Positions 32,200-45,650 are shown, numbered from the stretch's first letter. The stretch is 64,000 bases of DNA from Cryptomeria japonica (GCF_030272615.1 NC_081406.1:460252072-460316071); one strand, 5' to 3'. Numbers and translations: made by a program. The notes: generated by a model not told the origin, from the sequence alone.

Positions 32200-32600
32200 A
32201 TCATCTAAATAAACTTCCACAGTTTCTATGGACCATGTCATGAAATGTAACTATCATTGCCCTCTGATAAGTAGCTCCGACATTTATCCATCTACAGGTG
32301 TCACTTGATAGAAAAAGATACCTCAAGGGAATTATGAAAGAAATTTTGTGTTGGTCTATAATAACAATTCAAATATGATTACAACTCAAAAAACTATCCA
32401 CAAGTGATAGCATTTTATAACTAGCTACAAGATCAATAATTATGCCAATGTTGGAAGGATGAAAATCATCTTTTGGGCAAGATGCAATAACATATTTGAA
32501 GGCTATACATATGCATATTCCTTTTATCTTTTTTGACATGAATTATAATGGATATCCATTCAAGATAGTCAATTGGGAGTATGAAGTTAACATTTAAAAG
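32200..32600 (-). pseudogene. Gypsy reverse transcriptase, ghost
   Basis: In three alternating frames on the minus strand one can read LEWISIIIHVKKDKRN, DFHPSNIGIIIDLVASYKML then SLVDSF, and NVGATYQRAMIVTFHDMVHR followed by VEVYLDDI at about 32205. These line up with the plant gypsy order: WISN-VPV-K--GK, DDFPLPNID-IVD, GATYQRAM--IFHD, and the catalytic YVDD box (here YLDD). Several frameshifts and stops are present. Confidence 0.7.
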
Positions 32601-32848
32601 TTTTTGTAGTTCTTCTTTGACTAGTAGGGAAATTTTAGGATGCATCTAATGTAGTTTTCCTTAATTGAAACTTAGCATTAAAAAAACCATGCATGGAGGT
32701 TAACCAAAATAGAAGGGTCCAATCCAAAAATGTTAGCATAGGACCAATAAAAATATATGAAATGTGCTTTGCAAAATTGATGACACTCTGTGTTCTTTTG
32801 GAGGATTTTAAAATGTAAATATATAGATTATTTTTTATCCCCAAATTT

Positions 32849-33989
32849 TAATGAATACTAAGAGGTGGCGGGGGGCGGGGGGGTGAAATACTATGCCCAA
32901 ACTTTTAACAAAACTCTTAAGCAATTTTACTATAGTAGTTTAAACAATAAACAGATTAAAACACAAACAAGCGAAATAGCAAATAGAGAATTCACCCACA
33001 TAAGCACAATCACCATAACACAAGATATTCTGATGTGGAAACCCAAATGGGAAAAACCATAGTGAGTAAAACTCACAAGTCAACTATCTGCAGAATACTA
33101 ACCAGACTGGTTAAGGTCAGATCGATTAAGGTTAGACCAATTAAGGCCTTACAATTTTCTTCATCAGAACAGATCTTGTTAGGAATTCAGATCTCTGTTA
33201 GGAGATAAGTCCTGTTAAAGACTACCTTGTTAAAGGATTTCAGATTCACAATTGTGAACCACCTTGTTAGAGGATTTACAAAAGGCTTGACTGGGCCTAC
33301 CCGGTTAAGGATTTCATACTTGTCAAAGAGATTAGTAATCAACAAGTGAATGATCTAGACAATAGCATACAATGCTTGATTAGATCCTTGACAACTCTTT
33401 GTTAATGCATTGCAACATTACTTCAGTCTTCTATCCTTTTCATGTTCAATCTCTATTACATGATGCTTCTATAACAACTCCACTTCTTCAACATACATAC
33501 ACACATACATTCATTCCTATAAAAACCCTAGACATGATGTCCTTAAATAGGATGCTGATTTCATGTCGGTCCAATGAGATTGGATTACAATTTCCTAGGT
33601 TCAAAGCATCTAGACACATTTGGCAACACGACATAGAAGCACCGCCAAAGTGTCGGTGGATGATAACTCATCACACTCTACCATTTTACTTCTTAATCAC
33701 AATATACCAATAAACAAAGACTAGTAAAATGGAACATAGTGTTCCGATAAAAAATATTGACTACCACTAGGGGTCCTTGTTCCGCTTGAGGTCTTCAGTC
33801 ATGCTTTGACTAGAAAGCATTTTTTGCAAAACATCGATAGTCTTCTACAAACAAAGACTATTAATTAAATGTTATATAATACCGGTGTGAACAATACAAC
33901 ACATATTACCGATGGAGATTAACTCATACATAAAATAGGTGTGTGTCCATCAATGACAATCACAACTAAACATCATCAAAATACCAACA
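32849..33989 (-). repeat. Solo LTR of a copia-type element, target duplication AATTT
   Basis: On the minus strand it starts TGTTGGTATTTTG at 33989 and ends at 32849, where TGATG on the plus strand has become TAATG. Five-base duplications AATTT flank it (32844-32848 and 33990-33994). It carries the shared copia LTR block at 33035-33061 (cccaaatgggaaaaacc), the series of 'ttgttagaggattt'-like phrases and the G-rich segment near its end. No internal region remains, so it arose by recombination between two LTRs. Confidence 0.8.
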
Positions 33990-33994
33990 AATTT

Positions 33995-34622
33995 ATGTCA
34001 TTTTTATTTTCAATCAAGATTGCTAAGTGATATTTTCATTGTGGAAGTGCTAGGGGAAGATTGGATTCCTCATGTAATAAGGCCTCTAAGAATTTTTCAT
34101 TACTAAACAAATCTTTATTTTCATCTTTTCTATGTTTGATAGCACATTACAGAGGGTTTCTATAGGGGATTTTTTTTTTAAAAGTATGACTAAGGAACTC
34201 TTCCTCTTCCCCAAAATAGATAGTGGTATCAAGATTGATTTCAAATTATTTAATATGATCTCTCATTTTAATACCATTGCAAAGTTCCAAGAATTTGACA
34301 ATTATTTCATTATCTTGAAATGTTTTTAAAGGCATGAGGTTTTTCTAGTCTCAATTAATAAATGACGCATGTATAAGTTTTGTGGAAGAGATTGGTGATA
34401 TATAAAAAAATGAAAGAGGCAAGATGGTCCATCCCATGGTATTTTCAATATTGTCAAAGGTTTCCTTTGTATTCATAGAAGATACACGGTGTACATTAAT
34501 TTTCTAATTAAGTAGCATGTATCCTAATCAATGACGGTGAACATTGTATTGTACTTGAATCAATTCAAGAATATCTTACTCATGTCAGCCTAATTTTTAC
34601 AATTCATGTTTTCACATATATG
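33995..34622. other. No gene seen; host DNA around the solo LTR
   Basis: This continues the sequence interrupted by the solo LTR, so it may be a further part of the gypsy ghost, but I could not read a domain in it. The plus ORF at 34132-34329 is Phe/Ile/Lys-rich and unsupported. Confidence 0.35.
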
Positions 34623-35805
34623 TGTAGACATCTAGAATTGCCTTAACGCCCGTGAATGCCACTTTTATTAATTTTTCCTCTTAACTAATTAGATAATTTA
34701 AAAAATATTTAATTCATCCAACTTTATTTTCCTATTCTAAATTTAAAAATTAAATTTCCCTCTCTTCTCATAATTAAATAATTTTTAATTATTTAATCAT
34801 CTTATTTTATTGTAATATTAATTGGATATTTTTATTATTTAATTAACCCCCTAATCCCATTTAATTAAATAATCTATAATTAAATATCTCTTCCTATCAA
34901 TTTCTCACAATCAAACAATTATTCCAAATTATTTAATTTACCGATTTATTTAATTGTCCATCCCATTTCAAAAATCAATTTCTTCCAAAATAGATAAAAT
35001 ATTTATTTTAATTATTTCTCCTACAAGATATGTTTAAAATGGCTAATTATTCCCTCCCATTAACTACCACTGACTTCCACTTCAACTCATAATCACCTTT
35101 TTTTGATCGAGCCAATTAATCTACCTCACTCCCAATCAATTTAGATAATAGCCTAGTCATCTATCCCAATACATCAATCAAGCCAATTGGCTAATCAGTC
35201 AGTCTAACTCACATGAGAAATCAACTCTCAATCAAATTGTGTCAACAATCCTCAACCATTGATAATTTCGTTGCTATTTTAATGTGAATTGTTGATCAAT
35301 ATCATGAAATCTATAAAAGAAAACCTAATTATTATTCATCAATAATCATAGTCTTCAAATTTTTTTGTTATCATGTTGTAGGAAAAGTTTGACGATTTTG
35401 AGAGCCATCACATACAACACAAAAAGAAGGAGAGCAATGGGAGTCTCTTTCATGAATTTGACATTGGGTTTACTTTGTTATTGATTTTTATTTTTTACTC
35501 TTACATTGATCACGATTGAGAATTTAGTAGTTGATTTGAGTTTGTGGTTTCTCGTTTGATCTATTACATGTTTCACATTTTACATTTGTTACATTTGATG
35601 AACCTGATGTGAAATCATGCATTAATTAAATCTATTTTGTGGGTTTTTAAATCTTTCAAGTTGCAAGTTTTATGTACTGCATTCATGGAATCTTCACTAC
35701 ATTTGCTTTAATTGGTAATGCAATTGCAGGTCGCTATGCCACATTCACATAAAATAGTGACGTGTACACAAAGGAAATTGTCGCACACACATAAATTCAC
35801 AATGG
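34623..35805 (+). repeat. LTR of the TGTAGACA family, plus orientation
   Basis: It begins TGTAGACATCTAGAATTGCC, then shows the AT-rich ATTTAATTA pattern of its relatives and a TATA-like 'tataaaag' near 35314, followed by 'aacctaattattattcatca', comparable to 'aaccctaatcattcaaatca' after the TATA box of the 51159 LTR. No polypurine tract precedes it. The right end near 'attcaca' at about 35800 is a guess. Confidence 0.5.
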
Positions 35806-37604
35806 GGTGACCCCACAATACTTGGTTACACTTTTTGGTACATCTTGATTTTTGTTGAAATCATACATTTTTTAAGAAAATATAGTGATTTAAGCTAGAA
35901 GAGGTCCCATTTGAAGTAATTAATTGAGGAGAGTTAGATCAAAGGCTCTTAGATCAAAAATTCTTGGATAGAGTCTCTCTACTTCTAAATCATACCCACA
36001 ATGGAGCCTCCTTCGCAACTATCAAAATGTTGATTAAAGCCCACCTTTACATTAGGTTTTGGGGGTCAAATCAATTCATTTAAAAGTTTTGAGTTTTAAA
36101 GTATTTAGTCCTTATTATAAGCTTTCCAAATAGTATAATTTTTAATATATTTAATTTCATTAATATATTTATGTTTTATTTCTTATGAATTTAGGTTTTT
36201 CATCAAAAATTAAGGATGTGTTTCACACATGTGGAGAATTTGAAAAATAGAAAATAAAAATTGTACAAAAATATATTTTCCCTAGGTGTTGATATCCTCA
36301 TTTCAACACAAAAAGAAGAAGCTAATTCAAATGCATAAAAAAAGAGTTATGCATTACAAAATATGCATCTGTCCAAATTACAATTACTCTATCTTCAAAA
36401 ATTAACTAAAAAAAATTATGTAACAAAAAATTATAAAAAAATGTCCATTCACTAGATATCAGTGTGACAATTCCATATTTCAAAAGGCAAGTGGGAGCAT
36501 TAGAGAAAGGTATTAACATCCATCACAAGATAAACTACATAGGATTAATTGTCACGAACCCTATTTTTCCATAATTATTTAATTAAGAAAATAATGTTTA
36601 TTTTTCAAATGAAATTGAAATGAAATAGAACTGTTAATGAAATAAGAAAGGATATCGAATGTACTGATATGATTTAAATACAATTGAATGATCAGTAATA
36701 ATTTTTATTGTAAATTGGGATCGTCATTGCTAATGAGCGATTGAGTGCAAAGTGAATGCAGGAACAGGTGAACAATGATGAAGGCGAGAACAGGGTTCAG
36801 GTAGAGTTGCCTTAGCTCTTGTATTTCGTTAGGATAGATGGAATCTCTCACACACCACATTAGGATTTATATTTGCATCTTGAAAATATGGATGATTTAA
36901 ATGACCTTATTTGAGTGTTTGTTCAAATTGAAATGATGAATTTGGAATGAGAAGTAGATTGATTTAAATATTTATACATGATGTGAGTAGTGTTTGAATT
37001 AAATCTAAGTTGTGTGAGTGATTGTGAAATATTATGCTGTATTGTTAAAAGAGATAAAATGTGTAGATGATTCGAAACGGAATATCGACCCTAGGGTTTA
37101 TGTTCTCTTTAGATATGTATAAATGTATGAAAAAAATTTACTTATGAGTTTACATTTGTAAATTGGACAATAGTATTAAATATATATGTATATGAGAAAT
37201 TGATTTAACCATATACATGTATCTATATAGTTATAAATATCCAATTATTGTGAAATTTGATTTCGTCAGGAATTTTGTTTATACATATACGTATTCATTT
37301 GAGATTCAAAATATATATACATTATATGTGTATATGAATTCTAATAATAATGTGATCATGAACTTGTAGATATGTATGTAACTATTGTATATGTAAATAG
37401 ATTTATGAAATTAAATTATTTAATGAAAATCCGATATATATATTTAATTATAGAAAAAGGGTTTATTAAAGAACATGTTATCAAATTTAATATATATATA
37501 TATATAAAGAACTAAAACTAAAAGTAAAACAAATTATAAAAAAATAATAGCGAACGACAGTGGTGGCGGGTTAGTTGTTTAAAAAAAATATAATAAATAA
37601 TAAC
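35806..37604. other. AT-rich DNA, no gene seen
   Basis: No coding signal. A possible LTR start, TGTCACGAACCC, is at 36550, but no matching end or partner was found. Short TA runs occur near 37485-37505. Confidence 0.35.
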
Positions 37605-37678
37605 AAGGGTGGTCGATAGTAATATCGACCAACCCCCTTAATTAAAGGGAGGGGTCGGTATTACCACCGACCACCCTT
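37605..37678. repeat. 74-bp near-perfect hairpin
   Basis: The arm 37605-37641 pairs with 37642-37678: 31 of 37 positions pair (one as G-T wobble), with the longest unbroken run of 12 pairs in the middle of each arm. The outer ends are AAGGGTGGTCG and CGACCACCCTT and the tip is TTAATTAA. It lies in AT-rich non-coding DNA and may come from a small inverted-repeat element or an inverted duplication. Confidence 0.85.
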
Positions 37679-38189
37679 CCTCCCATTTAAATTAAAACTC
37701 CACCACGTTGCAAGTGACACCAAGATGTAGGATAAATGCAAGGCATGCATATTATAGAAGGAGTCGACGTGGCAAAAAGGGACTTAGACAACGGTTTGCA
37801 GATTTTAAACAATATTAACACCAACCACTCCTTTTTAATTAAATAAAAGATTATCCATGTTGCAATCTGCCAAAACATGTGGCATGCATTAATGGTAACG
37901 TGGGTTACCAGCCCACGTAAATCCTCCAATGTCTACCTTAATCAATGTGAATAGTAAGAAGTTAATTTAGCTAAACCTTGCATGTCGATACTAGAGTGAT
38001 ATTTATATAGTTTTATAGTATTTTATTTCAATGCTTTGTTTGTATCATTTTAGCATATGATATGATTATTTTTATGTATTTATTAATTTAAAATTTAGTT
38101 GATTAAAATAGTATATTTTATTTTCTTGTTTAGAATCATGTTATTTCTTACTTGAATAGCTTAGTCATCGTCAATAAAATTATACAGAG

Positions 38190-38430
38190 GATTTCTACAG
38201 ACAATCTTCATTATTTTGGACAAGTTCCCTTTGTGATCTTGTATCTCCATTTTGTATCGCATTCTTAATTTTTTCTGATCCTTGAGGGATCTGGGCTAGA
38301 CCAGAGGTTTTCTTCCCTCCATTCTTTCCTACCGATGCCCACACCGAATGGAGGTGTAAATGTAATTCTATCTATTTTTAAAAAATTAATAAAATTCTTT
38401 GGCCTCGACCTTTTATCGATCAAAAAAAAA
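38190..38430 (+). mobile_element. Probable 3' tail of a LINE
   Basis: A pyrimidine-rich tail (cttgtatctccattttgtat, then ctgggctagaccag) leads to 'ttaataaaattctttggcc', 'ttttatcgatc' and an A-run with short interruptions. The order 'taataaaattc, then ATC, then poly-A' is what plant L1-type 3' ends usually look like. No coding part is attached, as expected for a strongly 5'-truncated insertion. Target duplications were not found. Confidence 0.45.
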
Positions 38431-38439
38431 TAAAAATAC

Positions 38440-39440
38440 AAATTTTCATATTTCAAATCTAATAATTCTCAGATCCAACCATTACTCAGTTATATGAATG
38501 CCAAATTTTAATTTCATATATCGAGTGTGTACATATTTTAAAATTTCATCCTAAGACATTTTCACATTATTCAAGAATGTTTCGATAGAACATTGAAAAA
38601 AATCTTCTCTTTATTTGCATATGCATGTCATTCAATCACATCATAAATCAATCTAAAGTTAACTTTCTTCTATCAATTGTCATCCATTATCAAGCTAACA
38701 CTTAAAGGTACATTCTAGTACAAAACTTCAATTGGCTTACATTTGCAATATTAGGCACTTGATATAGTGATGTTCATTTTTCTATTAGTGTAAGGGCATG
38801 CTTTTGGAAAGTAAAATTCTACAATTTATGAAGTTTTGTAAGTAAGCTTTAGATTGTGTGTGGAAGAGGTAAGATCATGCAATGGCATAAATACTGCCAC
38901 GAGTTCTTCATGATTGATAAAACCACATTGTTTGCACATAATAGCAAAAAGATAGAGCACAAATGATTATAGTCAATGTAATGTCCACATGATAGTTGTG
39001 CATGAGTGGTAGATGACAATAAAACAAGATCAATAATTAATTTTGGATGTCATTAGATGATATAACCAATATTAACTATAACATTTTTAAGATTAGCAAT
39101 GTATGTTGTGTCTTAAGGGCATTAGATAAAGTTTATAACTTTTAATGTTGGAGCTTACTACATTGGTAATAAAATTCGGGTTTTAGCCACTAAATTATTT
39201 TATAATACCTTTTTGAGCCTAATAAACTATGCACTATCTCATTATAAAATTTAATAAGTATTAATTTTGTGTATATAGTCAAGGTCTTGTCATTGTCCTT
39301 ACAATAGGAGTTGAACCTAAATATTCATATAGTCAAGATTGGATATGTATATATTTTATCTATAAATGTCTATTCATTGTTATTTGAGCTATTGAAAAGC
39401 ATTGTTCTCATACCATCTCCTTGTTGAACACACCACAGGA
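38440..39440. other. No gene seen
   Basis: Non-coding AT-rich DNA; nothing recognisable on either strand. Confidence 0.35.
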
Positions 39441-39446
39441 ATGAGA

Positions 39447-39490
39447 GGGGAGGGGGGGAAGGGTAGAAGTGGGGGGGGGGGGGGGGGGGG
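39447..39490 (+). repeat. G-tract cluster ending in G20
   Basis: 'gaggggaggggggg' and 'aaggg' are followed by twenty consecutive G (39471-39490). Four or more G-runs within 44 bases fit an intramolecular quadruplex. Similar but shorter G-runs mark the ends of the copia LTRs (32868, 48000, 49361), so this may be a relic of such an LTR. Confidence 0.85.
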
Positions 39491-42362
39491 ATTAGTTTGG
39501 ACCTAAAAATTTACATAATTTCTAATCTTAAATTAAAGTTCAAGTCACAACTATATAAAATTACTGCAATAATATATCATGAAAGCACGAAACACAACAA
39601 ACACATGAGCACAAGATTTAAAACAATCCTTGGAGTAATTTGTTGGCACATCACTTGGAGGGAAATTTCCAAACAATCCTTATAGGTTGCAAGTTAATGC
39701 AATTTGGTAATTTTATGTAATAATGGCTACCATAAGAATAATTGGAAGAATAAAAATGGGGGTCATCCAATGGTGCTTGAGGACCTTGAGACATTTCATT
39801 GGCTTTATTAGGAGTTGCATGAACTATATCATCAAGTGAAGATTAGATGACTAATTCACGTGATTTGATAATGAATACAAATATGCAAGCCATTAGATCA
39901 AAGCAAGATCAATGGCCACCATTCTCTTTGCTAAATTTATATTATAAAATTATAGAAAATAACATAAAGGAACTTATATAAGATAAATATCATCATAGGG
40001 GCATAACATCCTAATAAGAGTACATGTCCTAGGGGGATAGAGGCAAAATAATAATGAAAATGTTGAATTGACAAATGTTACCCCAAATATGAAACCCTTG
40101 GCATGAAATACCACACAAGCCTTGTTGTAGATTGGGTGAATTCACACAACATGTTAGTGCATGATTTCATCACGGGGAAACACAATGTAGTCGAACATGA
40201 TTTTTGTAACAAAGTTGTATGCTTGAATGCTTTTCTCCTTGAATGCATACTTGAACTTGAATTGCTTGATTATGCTTGGTTGAACTTGGTTTTAGAGACT
40301 TAGAGTTTGAAATGAGAGAGAGAGAGAGAGTTGTGTTTATATGTAGCTTTTAAACCTTTTGAAATTTAATTTTCAAGTAAGGTTAATAAAGGTAAGTAAA
40401 TTCCCACAATTTGCAAAGTCAACATTCATCTTTTGAATTTTGAGTCTAATTTGTTTGGACAAGGGCACCCCACTATATTCCTAGAAAAATGAGCCATGAA
40501 AAAGGTTGTGAATAGGGTAATGCATCAGTTTTAAAGAAACAATCATAAAACTAAGTTGAATTAGGCATAAATTACTTGAAAAAATACCAAAGTGGTTCCA
40601 AACCTAGTGTCAAATTGTAAAGATATACAATTTACGAGAGTACAATAACTTGTTCAATTTTTTATGTGAAGTTGTTGAGCTTTTTTTTTTCATTGTCACT
40701 TAGAGGCCTAGTTTGTCCCATCATGATCCTTACAGAAATGTATTTTATGGTTTTTGAAAAAACATGACCACTTTTTTTGGCCCCCTTTTTCTCACCGTTT
40801 TTTTAAAAAATTGTAGTTTAGAAAATGAATTTGGCGCATTATAACTCTTATTTTCATACATTTTCAATTTTATAAGTCTTTCTCTTTTTAAAAGAAAAAA
40901 GTGGCCACTTAAGAGCCCCATTTGGGCCCCCATTTTCATACACTTACTCCTAATGAAATATTATATATAGATAGTCCCCTATGGAACATATAAGATTCTT
41001 TTTATATCTCCCTCAACCACAGTTTTTTAATGCTTCTATTTTCTAATGACTCTAGTGTGACTTGCTTTCTCAATCATTTTATCTTTTTGTTTTCTTTTCT
41101 TTTTTATCTTTTTATCTTGGGTTTTCTCACTACCTTGTCCTACATCCTTTTTGGTTAATTGAAAATATGTATTGTCTCAATCATATCTATAATCAATGTG
41201 ATATTTTATTTAAATTATATCTAATTATTAATAGAGTAAGAGAAGGCCCTTATCTGTATCTTTAATTACCAAAGAAAGAAGCATAAAAGCTTCAAATCTC
41301 AACTAATAATGGTAGATGGGTCATCATATTTTAGATTATTCTCATCTTGTACTTTTACAAACATTTTTAATATTTTCAATTTAATCATGATATATTGTTG
41401 TTTAATGTGCTTGATGTATGCAAAATAGTAGATTGACCTTTTTTTATGTTAATATTTTGCTTGTTGACTAGGCTCCACTTATTCTTTCTTAATATTTTGA
41501 TTTTTCTTTGGAAGCCATTTGAAATTAGCATCTTCAAATAAGGTGGCATCAAGATTGGTGAAATTTGATTCCTTATTTTTCTTTGGAGCATAAATATGGA
41601 ATCTTCCGTGTTTTCATATATGGAGGAATGAAATTATTATTGTCTACTACTATTTTTTCCCTTTTTACCCTTTTTTTTGTTCTTTTGATATATTCCTTTG
41701 GTATAATTAATAAATTCTATATTTGTGTTCATAAGAAAATTCTATTTAATGTTCGTTACTCTTATAATCATAACAAATGTCACTGAGAGTGTCCAACATA
41801 ATTTTCAAGTGTGAAGTGACTTGACTCTAAAATGTAATCATGATCATTTTAATCATTTGGAATATCTTAAAAATATTGTAATTATCACAAAAAAGATTTA
41901 ACTAATGAATTTTTTCTTTGGTTTCATACAAAGTTTCTATTTGATGTTTGTTTCCTTTGCAATCTTATAAATTTATTTGTTCGAGTGACAACATAATTTT
42001 CAAGTTTAAAGTACTATATATGTATCTCTCATCACTACTATAATATTCTCTTGGAAAACATAATTTAGACATTGATGTATCAGAGAGGGTATCACAATTA
42101 CTATTGTAACAAAGGTCTTCCAAGTAAACTACAAAATCTAGCCCATGGAACACGATATGGAAAACTTCACCTATCTCCTTAAACCCCATCTCAAGAGGAA
42201 ATACAAAACTCTCTAAAGTGTCCACAAGAACCCCGTTGGCTATGTTTAGACAAACACATAAATAGTTTTATATTTGTTTGATGTTAATTTTTTAATTATA
42301 TCAAATTATTCTATGCATATGCTATATTAATTGCCTGGATTAATGTGAATACCTTCACATTG
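39491..42362. other. Unassigned DNA up to the copia insertion site
   Basis: I see no domain on either strand. A short GA microsatellite lies at 40314-40330. The first 200 bases after the G-tract have the style of a copia LTR but lack its conserved block. ORFs at 40103-40303, 41565-41786 and 41965-42225 (minus) are short and unsupported. Confidence 0.35.
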
Positions 42363-42367
42363 TTGAC

Positions 42368-43766
42368 TGATGGTATGATGAAAGAACAAGGATTCAGTCA
42401 ACTACTGAGAGCGAGGGGTGAATCACTAGATAGAAAAACTAATAGAACTTCACCAATCTCAAAATCAATCTCTCAAAGTAAACTTAGAACTATCAATGCA
42501 ATATCTTTGTCAAGATAAAAACTGTCAAACTAAACCAGTTGACTGTTACAACAGATAACAGTAATCAACTTGAAACTTATAACCATTCAAATACTTTTAT
42601 TGACATAAGTAGAACTTCATTTCGTATTGCTGTCAGTTATCACGACTTATCAAAGTGGAATAAGTAGTTAAGAAAATCAACCATAGAAACATAACCCAAA
42701 AGAAATTCACCACTTGACACAATATTTTTGACATGGAAACCCAAATAGAAAAAACCACGGTGAGATGGAACTCACAAGAAATTTTGAACTCTTCTGAAGT
42801 TCGCCCTGTTAGGAGCCAAGCCTATTAAAGCTCTACAAAAACTCCTGTTAAGAACTGATCCTGTTACGAACCACATGGTCAAGAGATTGACTATAATGCC
42901 TTGTTAGAAGCAATACGCTGTGAGGATTAACCTTTATAAAGGATTTAGAATCCAAACTAATAAATCACCTTGTTAGAGGATTTGAATAACACCAAGCTTG
43001 TTAGAGCTTACCCGGTTAGGGGATTTAACTGTTGTAATTATTAGAAAACAACAAGAGTTTGTTGATATGTTTGAATAGAACTTCATTTGCTTGTTCAGAT
43101 CCTTTTCACACTCTTATCTGCCTTTACTCAAACTGCAGATACATCATCTAGTTTGGCAACCACACATTCAATCCAACTTTTCCAACACACTCAGACTAAA
43201 CAACTCATAAACCTTATAAACAAATCAACTAGGTCGATAACATGACAAAAACTTAATTCTCATAGAGATTACCAAAAATTCAGTTCAAGTATGACCATTG
43301 GATTACATAACAATCTCTACACATCATTCAAGAAATCCTCAATCGCTCCTTGATCACCGCTTCATCGAACTCAGTAACTCATCATGCACTTTGCATTATA
43401 TGCAATATACTTGCTCATTCCCAAGACAAAAAAATGTTACTTCAATGCACCAAAATCCCTTTGAAACTCTCTTCATACAATATGCATACATGTTATAATC
43501 ATTAACGCTCATCATCAAATCATAAACCAATATAACCAATTCACCAAACTTACATGGTTAGGGTTTATCAAAACAACAGGTAGGGTTTACCAATTCAACC
43601 CTCCAATACTTAGCAATATCGGCTCACTCCAAAAAATTTCCTATCGATTATAGTTCCTTCACTTAGCTCTTCCTACCAGTTACAAAACATCATTACAATA
43701 ATAACATTACCACTTAATTGACATCAATAGCATATCATTAATGCAATCTTCATGCAAATTCCAACA
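42368..43766 (-). repeat. 3' LTR of the minus-strand copia
   Basis: On the minus strand it runs from TGTTGGAATTTG (43766) to TACCATCA (42368), 1399 bases. The polypurine tract AAACGGGGAGAT (complement of 43767-43778) lies just outside its start. It keeps a 57-base stretch near 43256-43312 that the 5' LTR has lost. Confidence 0.9.
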
Positions 43767-44128
43767 ATCTCCCCGTTTGGCATTGATGGCAATACAAATA
43801 TCAATACCATTGATTGTTGTGATTGTGAATAGGAATCCTAGTTTAGAATTTACCATTGTACTCTCCTTGTCTTCATCTTGTCTTCAATTTGTCTTCAGCT
43901 ACTAGCTGGTTGTACATCATACAATTCTGCTCACAATAATCACATAGTTCTTCTCCTCCTTTGACAACAATGCCAAATAAAAAGTAAAATAGGCAATGTA
44001 AAACTTCATTGTGCAGCATCAACAACCTACAACTTGATTCTCCCCCCCATGGAATAACTCCACTTCTACACCAATCTTGCTGTAAAATTCTGCAAGTAGC
44101 TCCGAGACTGATGCAATCTACATCATGC

Positions 44129-44944
44129 TCAATTTACCTCATGAAGGGGTACAACCCCTAACTGACTTCTAAGATACTCAAAAGTAGTCTTAGGAAGATG
44201 TTTAGTAAAGATATCTGCAAGTTGCTCCTTGGTAGAAACATTCTCTAAGATCACATCTCTACTTTGCACTTTTTCCCTCAAGAAATGATAGTTCAATTCA
44301 ATGTGCTTGGTTCGTGCATGCAAGACAGGGTTCTTTGAGATATTTATAACACTAGTATTGTCACATAAGATCTTTATAGGTTTTCTAAACTTCATCTTGA
44401 AACCTTCCAAAATGTATTTCATCGAGATAGCCTGGGGACAATTCATATAAGTTGCAACATACTCAGTTTCAACAATAGATTGTGAAATACAACTCTTCTT
44501 TTTACTACTCCATGAAACAAGTCTTCCTCCAAGAAAGAATGCTCCACCGATTGTGCTTTTCTAGTCATCAACATTACCTGCCCAGTCTGCATTTGTGTAC
44601 ACCTTCAAATCAAAGTTTCCTCCATATGGATAGCATAATCCATAGTCAACAATACCTTTCAAATATCTGAAAATCCTCTTAGTTTCTATCAAATGTGTTT
44701 CCTTCGGATTCTTCTAAAATCTTGCAACTAGACCAACTACATGAGCTATATCTGCTCTCCTGTGAACAACATAGTGCAATTTTCCAATCATTGACTTGTG
44801 CTCTTTCTCATCAACAGATGTGGCTTCATCTTCCTTAGAAAATTTACAACATGTAACCATTGGTGTCGCAATTGGTTTATAGTCACTCATACCAAATATC
44901 TTTAATACCTCTTTCACATACTTATACTGTGTTGAAAATACCAC
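44129..44944 (-). pseudogene. Copia RNase H region, minus strand
   Basis: The piece 44944-44714 carries YKYVKEVLKIFGM, the thumb-connection MVTCCKFSKEDEA and IGKLHYVVHRRADIAHVVGL. After a damaged middle (44446-44714, still recognisable by the complement of 'cattccttc..gagacttgt' around YTDAD/WAG), 44446-44129 reads KILCDNTSVINIS, KHIELNYHFLREKV and DIFTKHLP, ending PLHEVN at the natural stop. Confidence 0.85.
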
Positions 44945-45650
44945 TCTTCATTTGTTGTATTTGCAAACCTATGAATTTTTTTATCTCCCACTAGAGATAT
45001 TTAAAACTCACTTTTCATTTCATTTGCAAAGTTATTGCTCATGTCATCATTTCCTCCAAATATGATATCATCTACAAACACTTCACTAACCAATATTTTA
45101 TCTCCTTCAGATTTAAGATATATTTTGCTATCTTCACTGGTTCTATGAAATCCTATCTTCATTAGGTGTGAATGAAGCCTTTCATACCATGTTCTTGGTG
45201 CTATTTTCAATCCATATAGTGCCTTGTGCAAATTAAATACCATGTCCTTCTTGTTTGTTAAAGCATAACCATCTGGCTACTCAATGTATGCTTGCTCTTC
45301 TAGTATTCCATTCAAAAATGTTGACTTTATATCCATCTAGTATACTTTGAATCCTTTATGAGCTGCAAAAGCTAGTAAAGTTTTGACAATTTCTAGTCTG
45401 GCCACTAGTACAAAAGTCTCACCATAATCTTCTCCTTCTTCTTGTGCATAACCTCTGCAAAACAATCTAGCTTTGTTGCAAACTACAACACCATCTTCAT
45501 TGAACATGTTCATGAAAACCCACTTAGTACCTATTAAATTTTTATTTACCGACCGAGGTACTAGAGTCCATGTGTTGTTCTTCTCAATTTGTTCAAGCTC
45601 CTTCTCCATAGCTTTAACCCAATGATCATCATCAAATGCTTCCTTAGCAG
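44945..45650 (-). pseudogene. Copia reverse transcriptase region, minus strand
   Basis: 45609-45337 has WTLVPRSVNKNLIGTKWVF and GYAQEEGEDYGETF. A stop in front of MDIKST interrupts, then 45243-45001 has LHKALYGLKIAPRTWYERLH and the catalytic EVFVDDIIFGG. The reading frame changes both before this region (relative to integrase) and after it (relative to RNase H), so two frameshifts bracket it. Confidence 0.85.

Noticed and set aside
36550-36600. Possible LTR start TGTCACGAACCC
   Set aside because: No polypurine tract, no matching end and no second copy in the window.
41385-41786. Small ORFs on both strands left of the copia insertion
   Set aside because: AT-rich, Lys/Asn/Phe-rich translations without any recognised motif.
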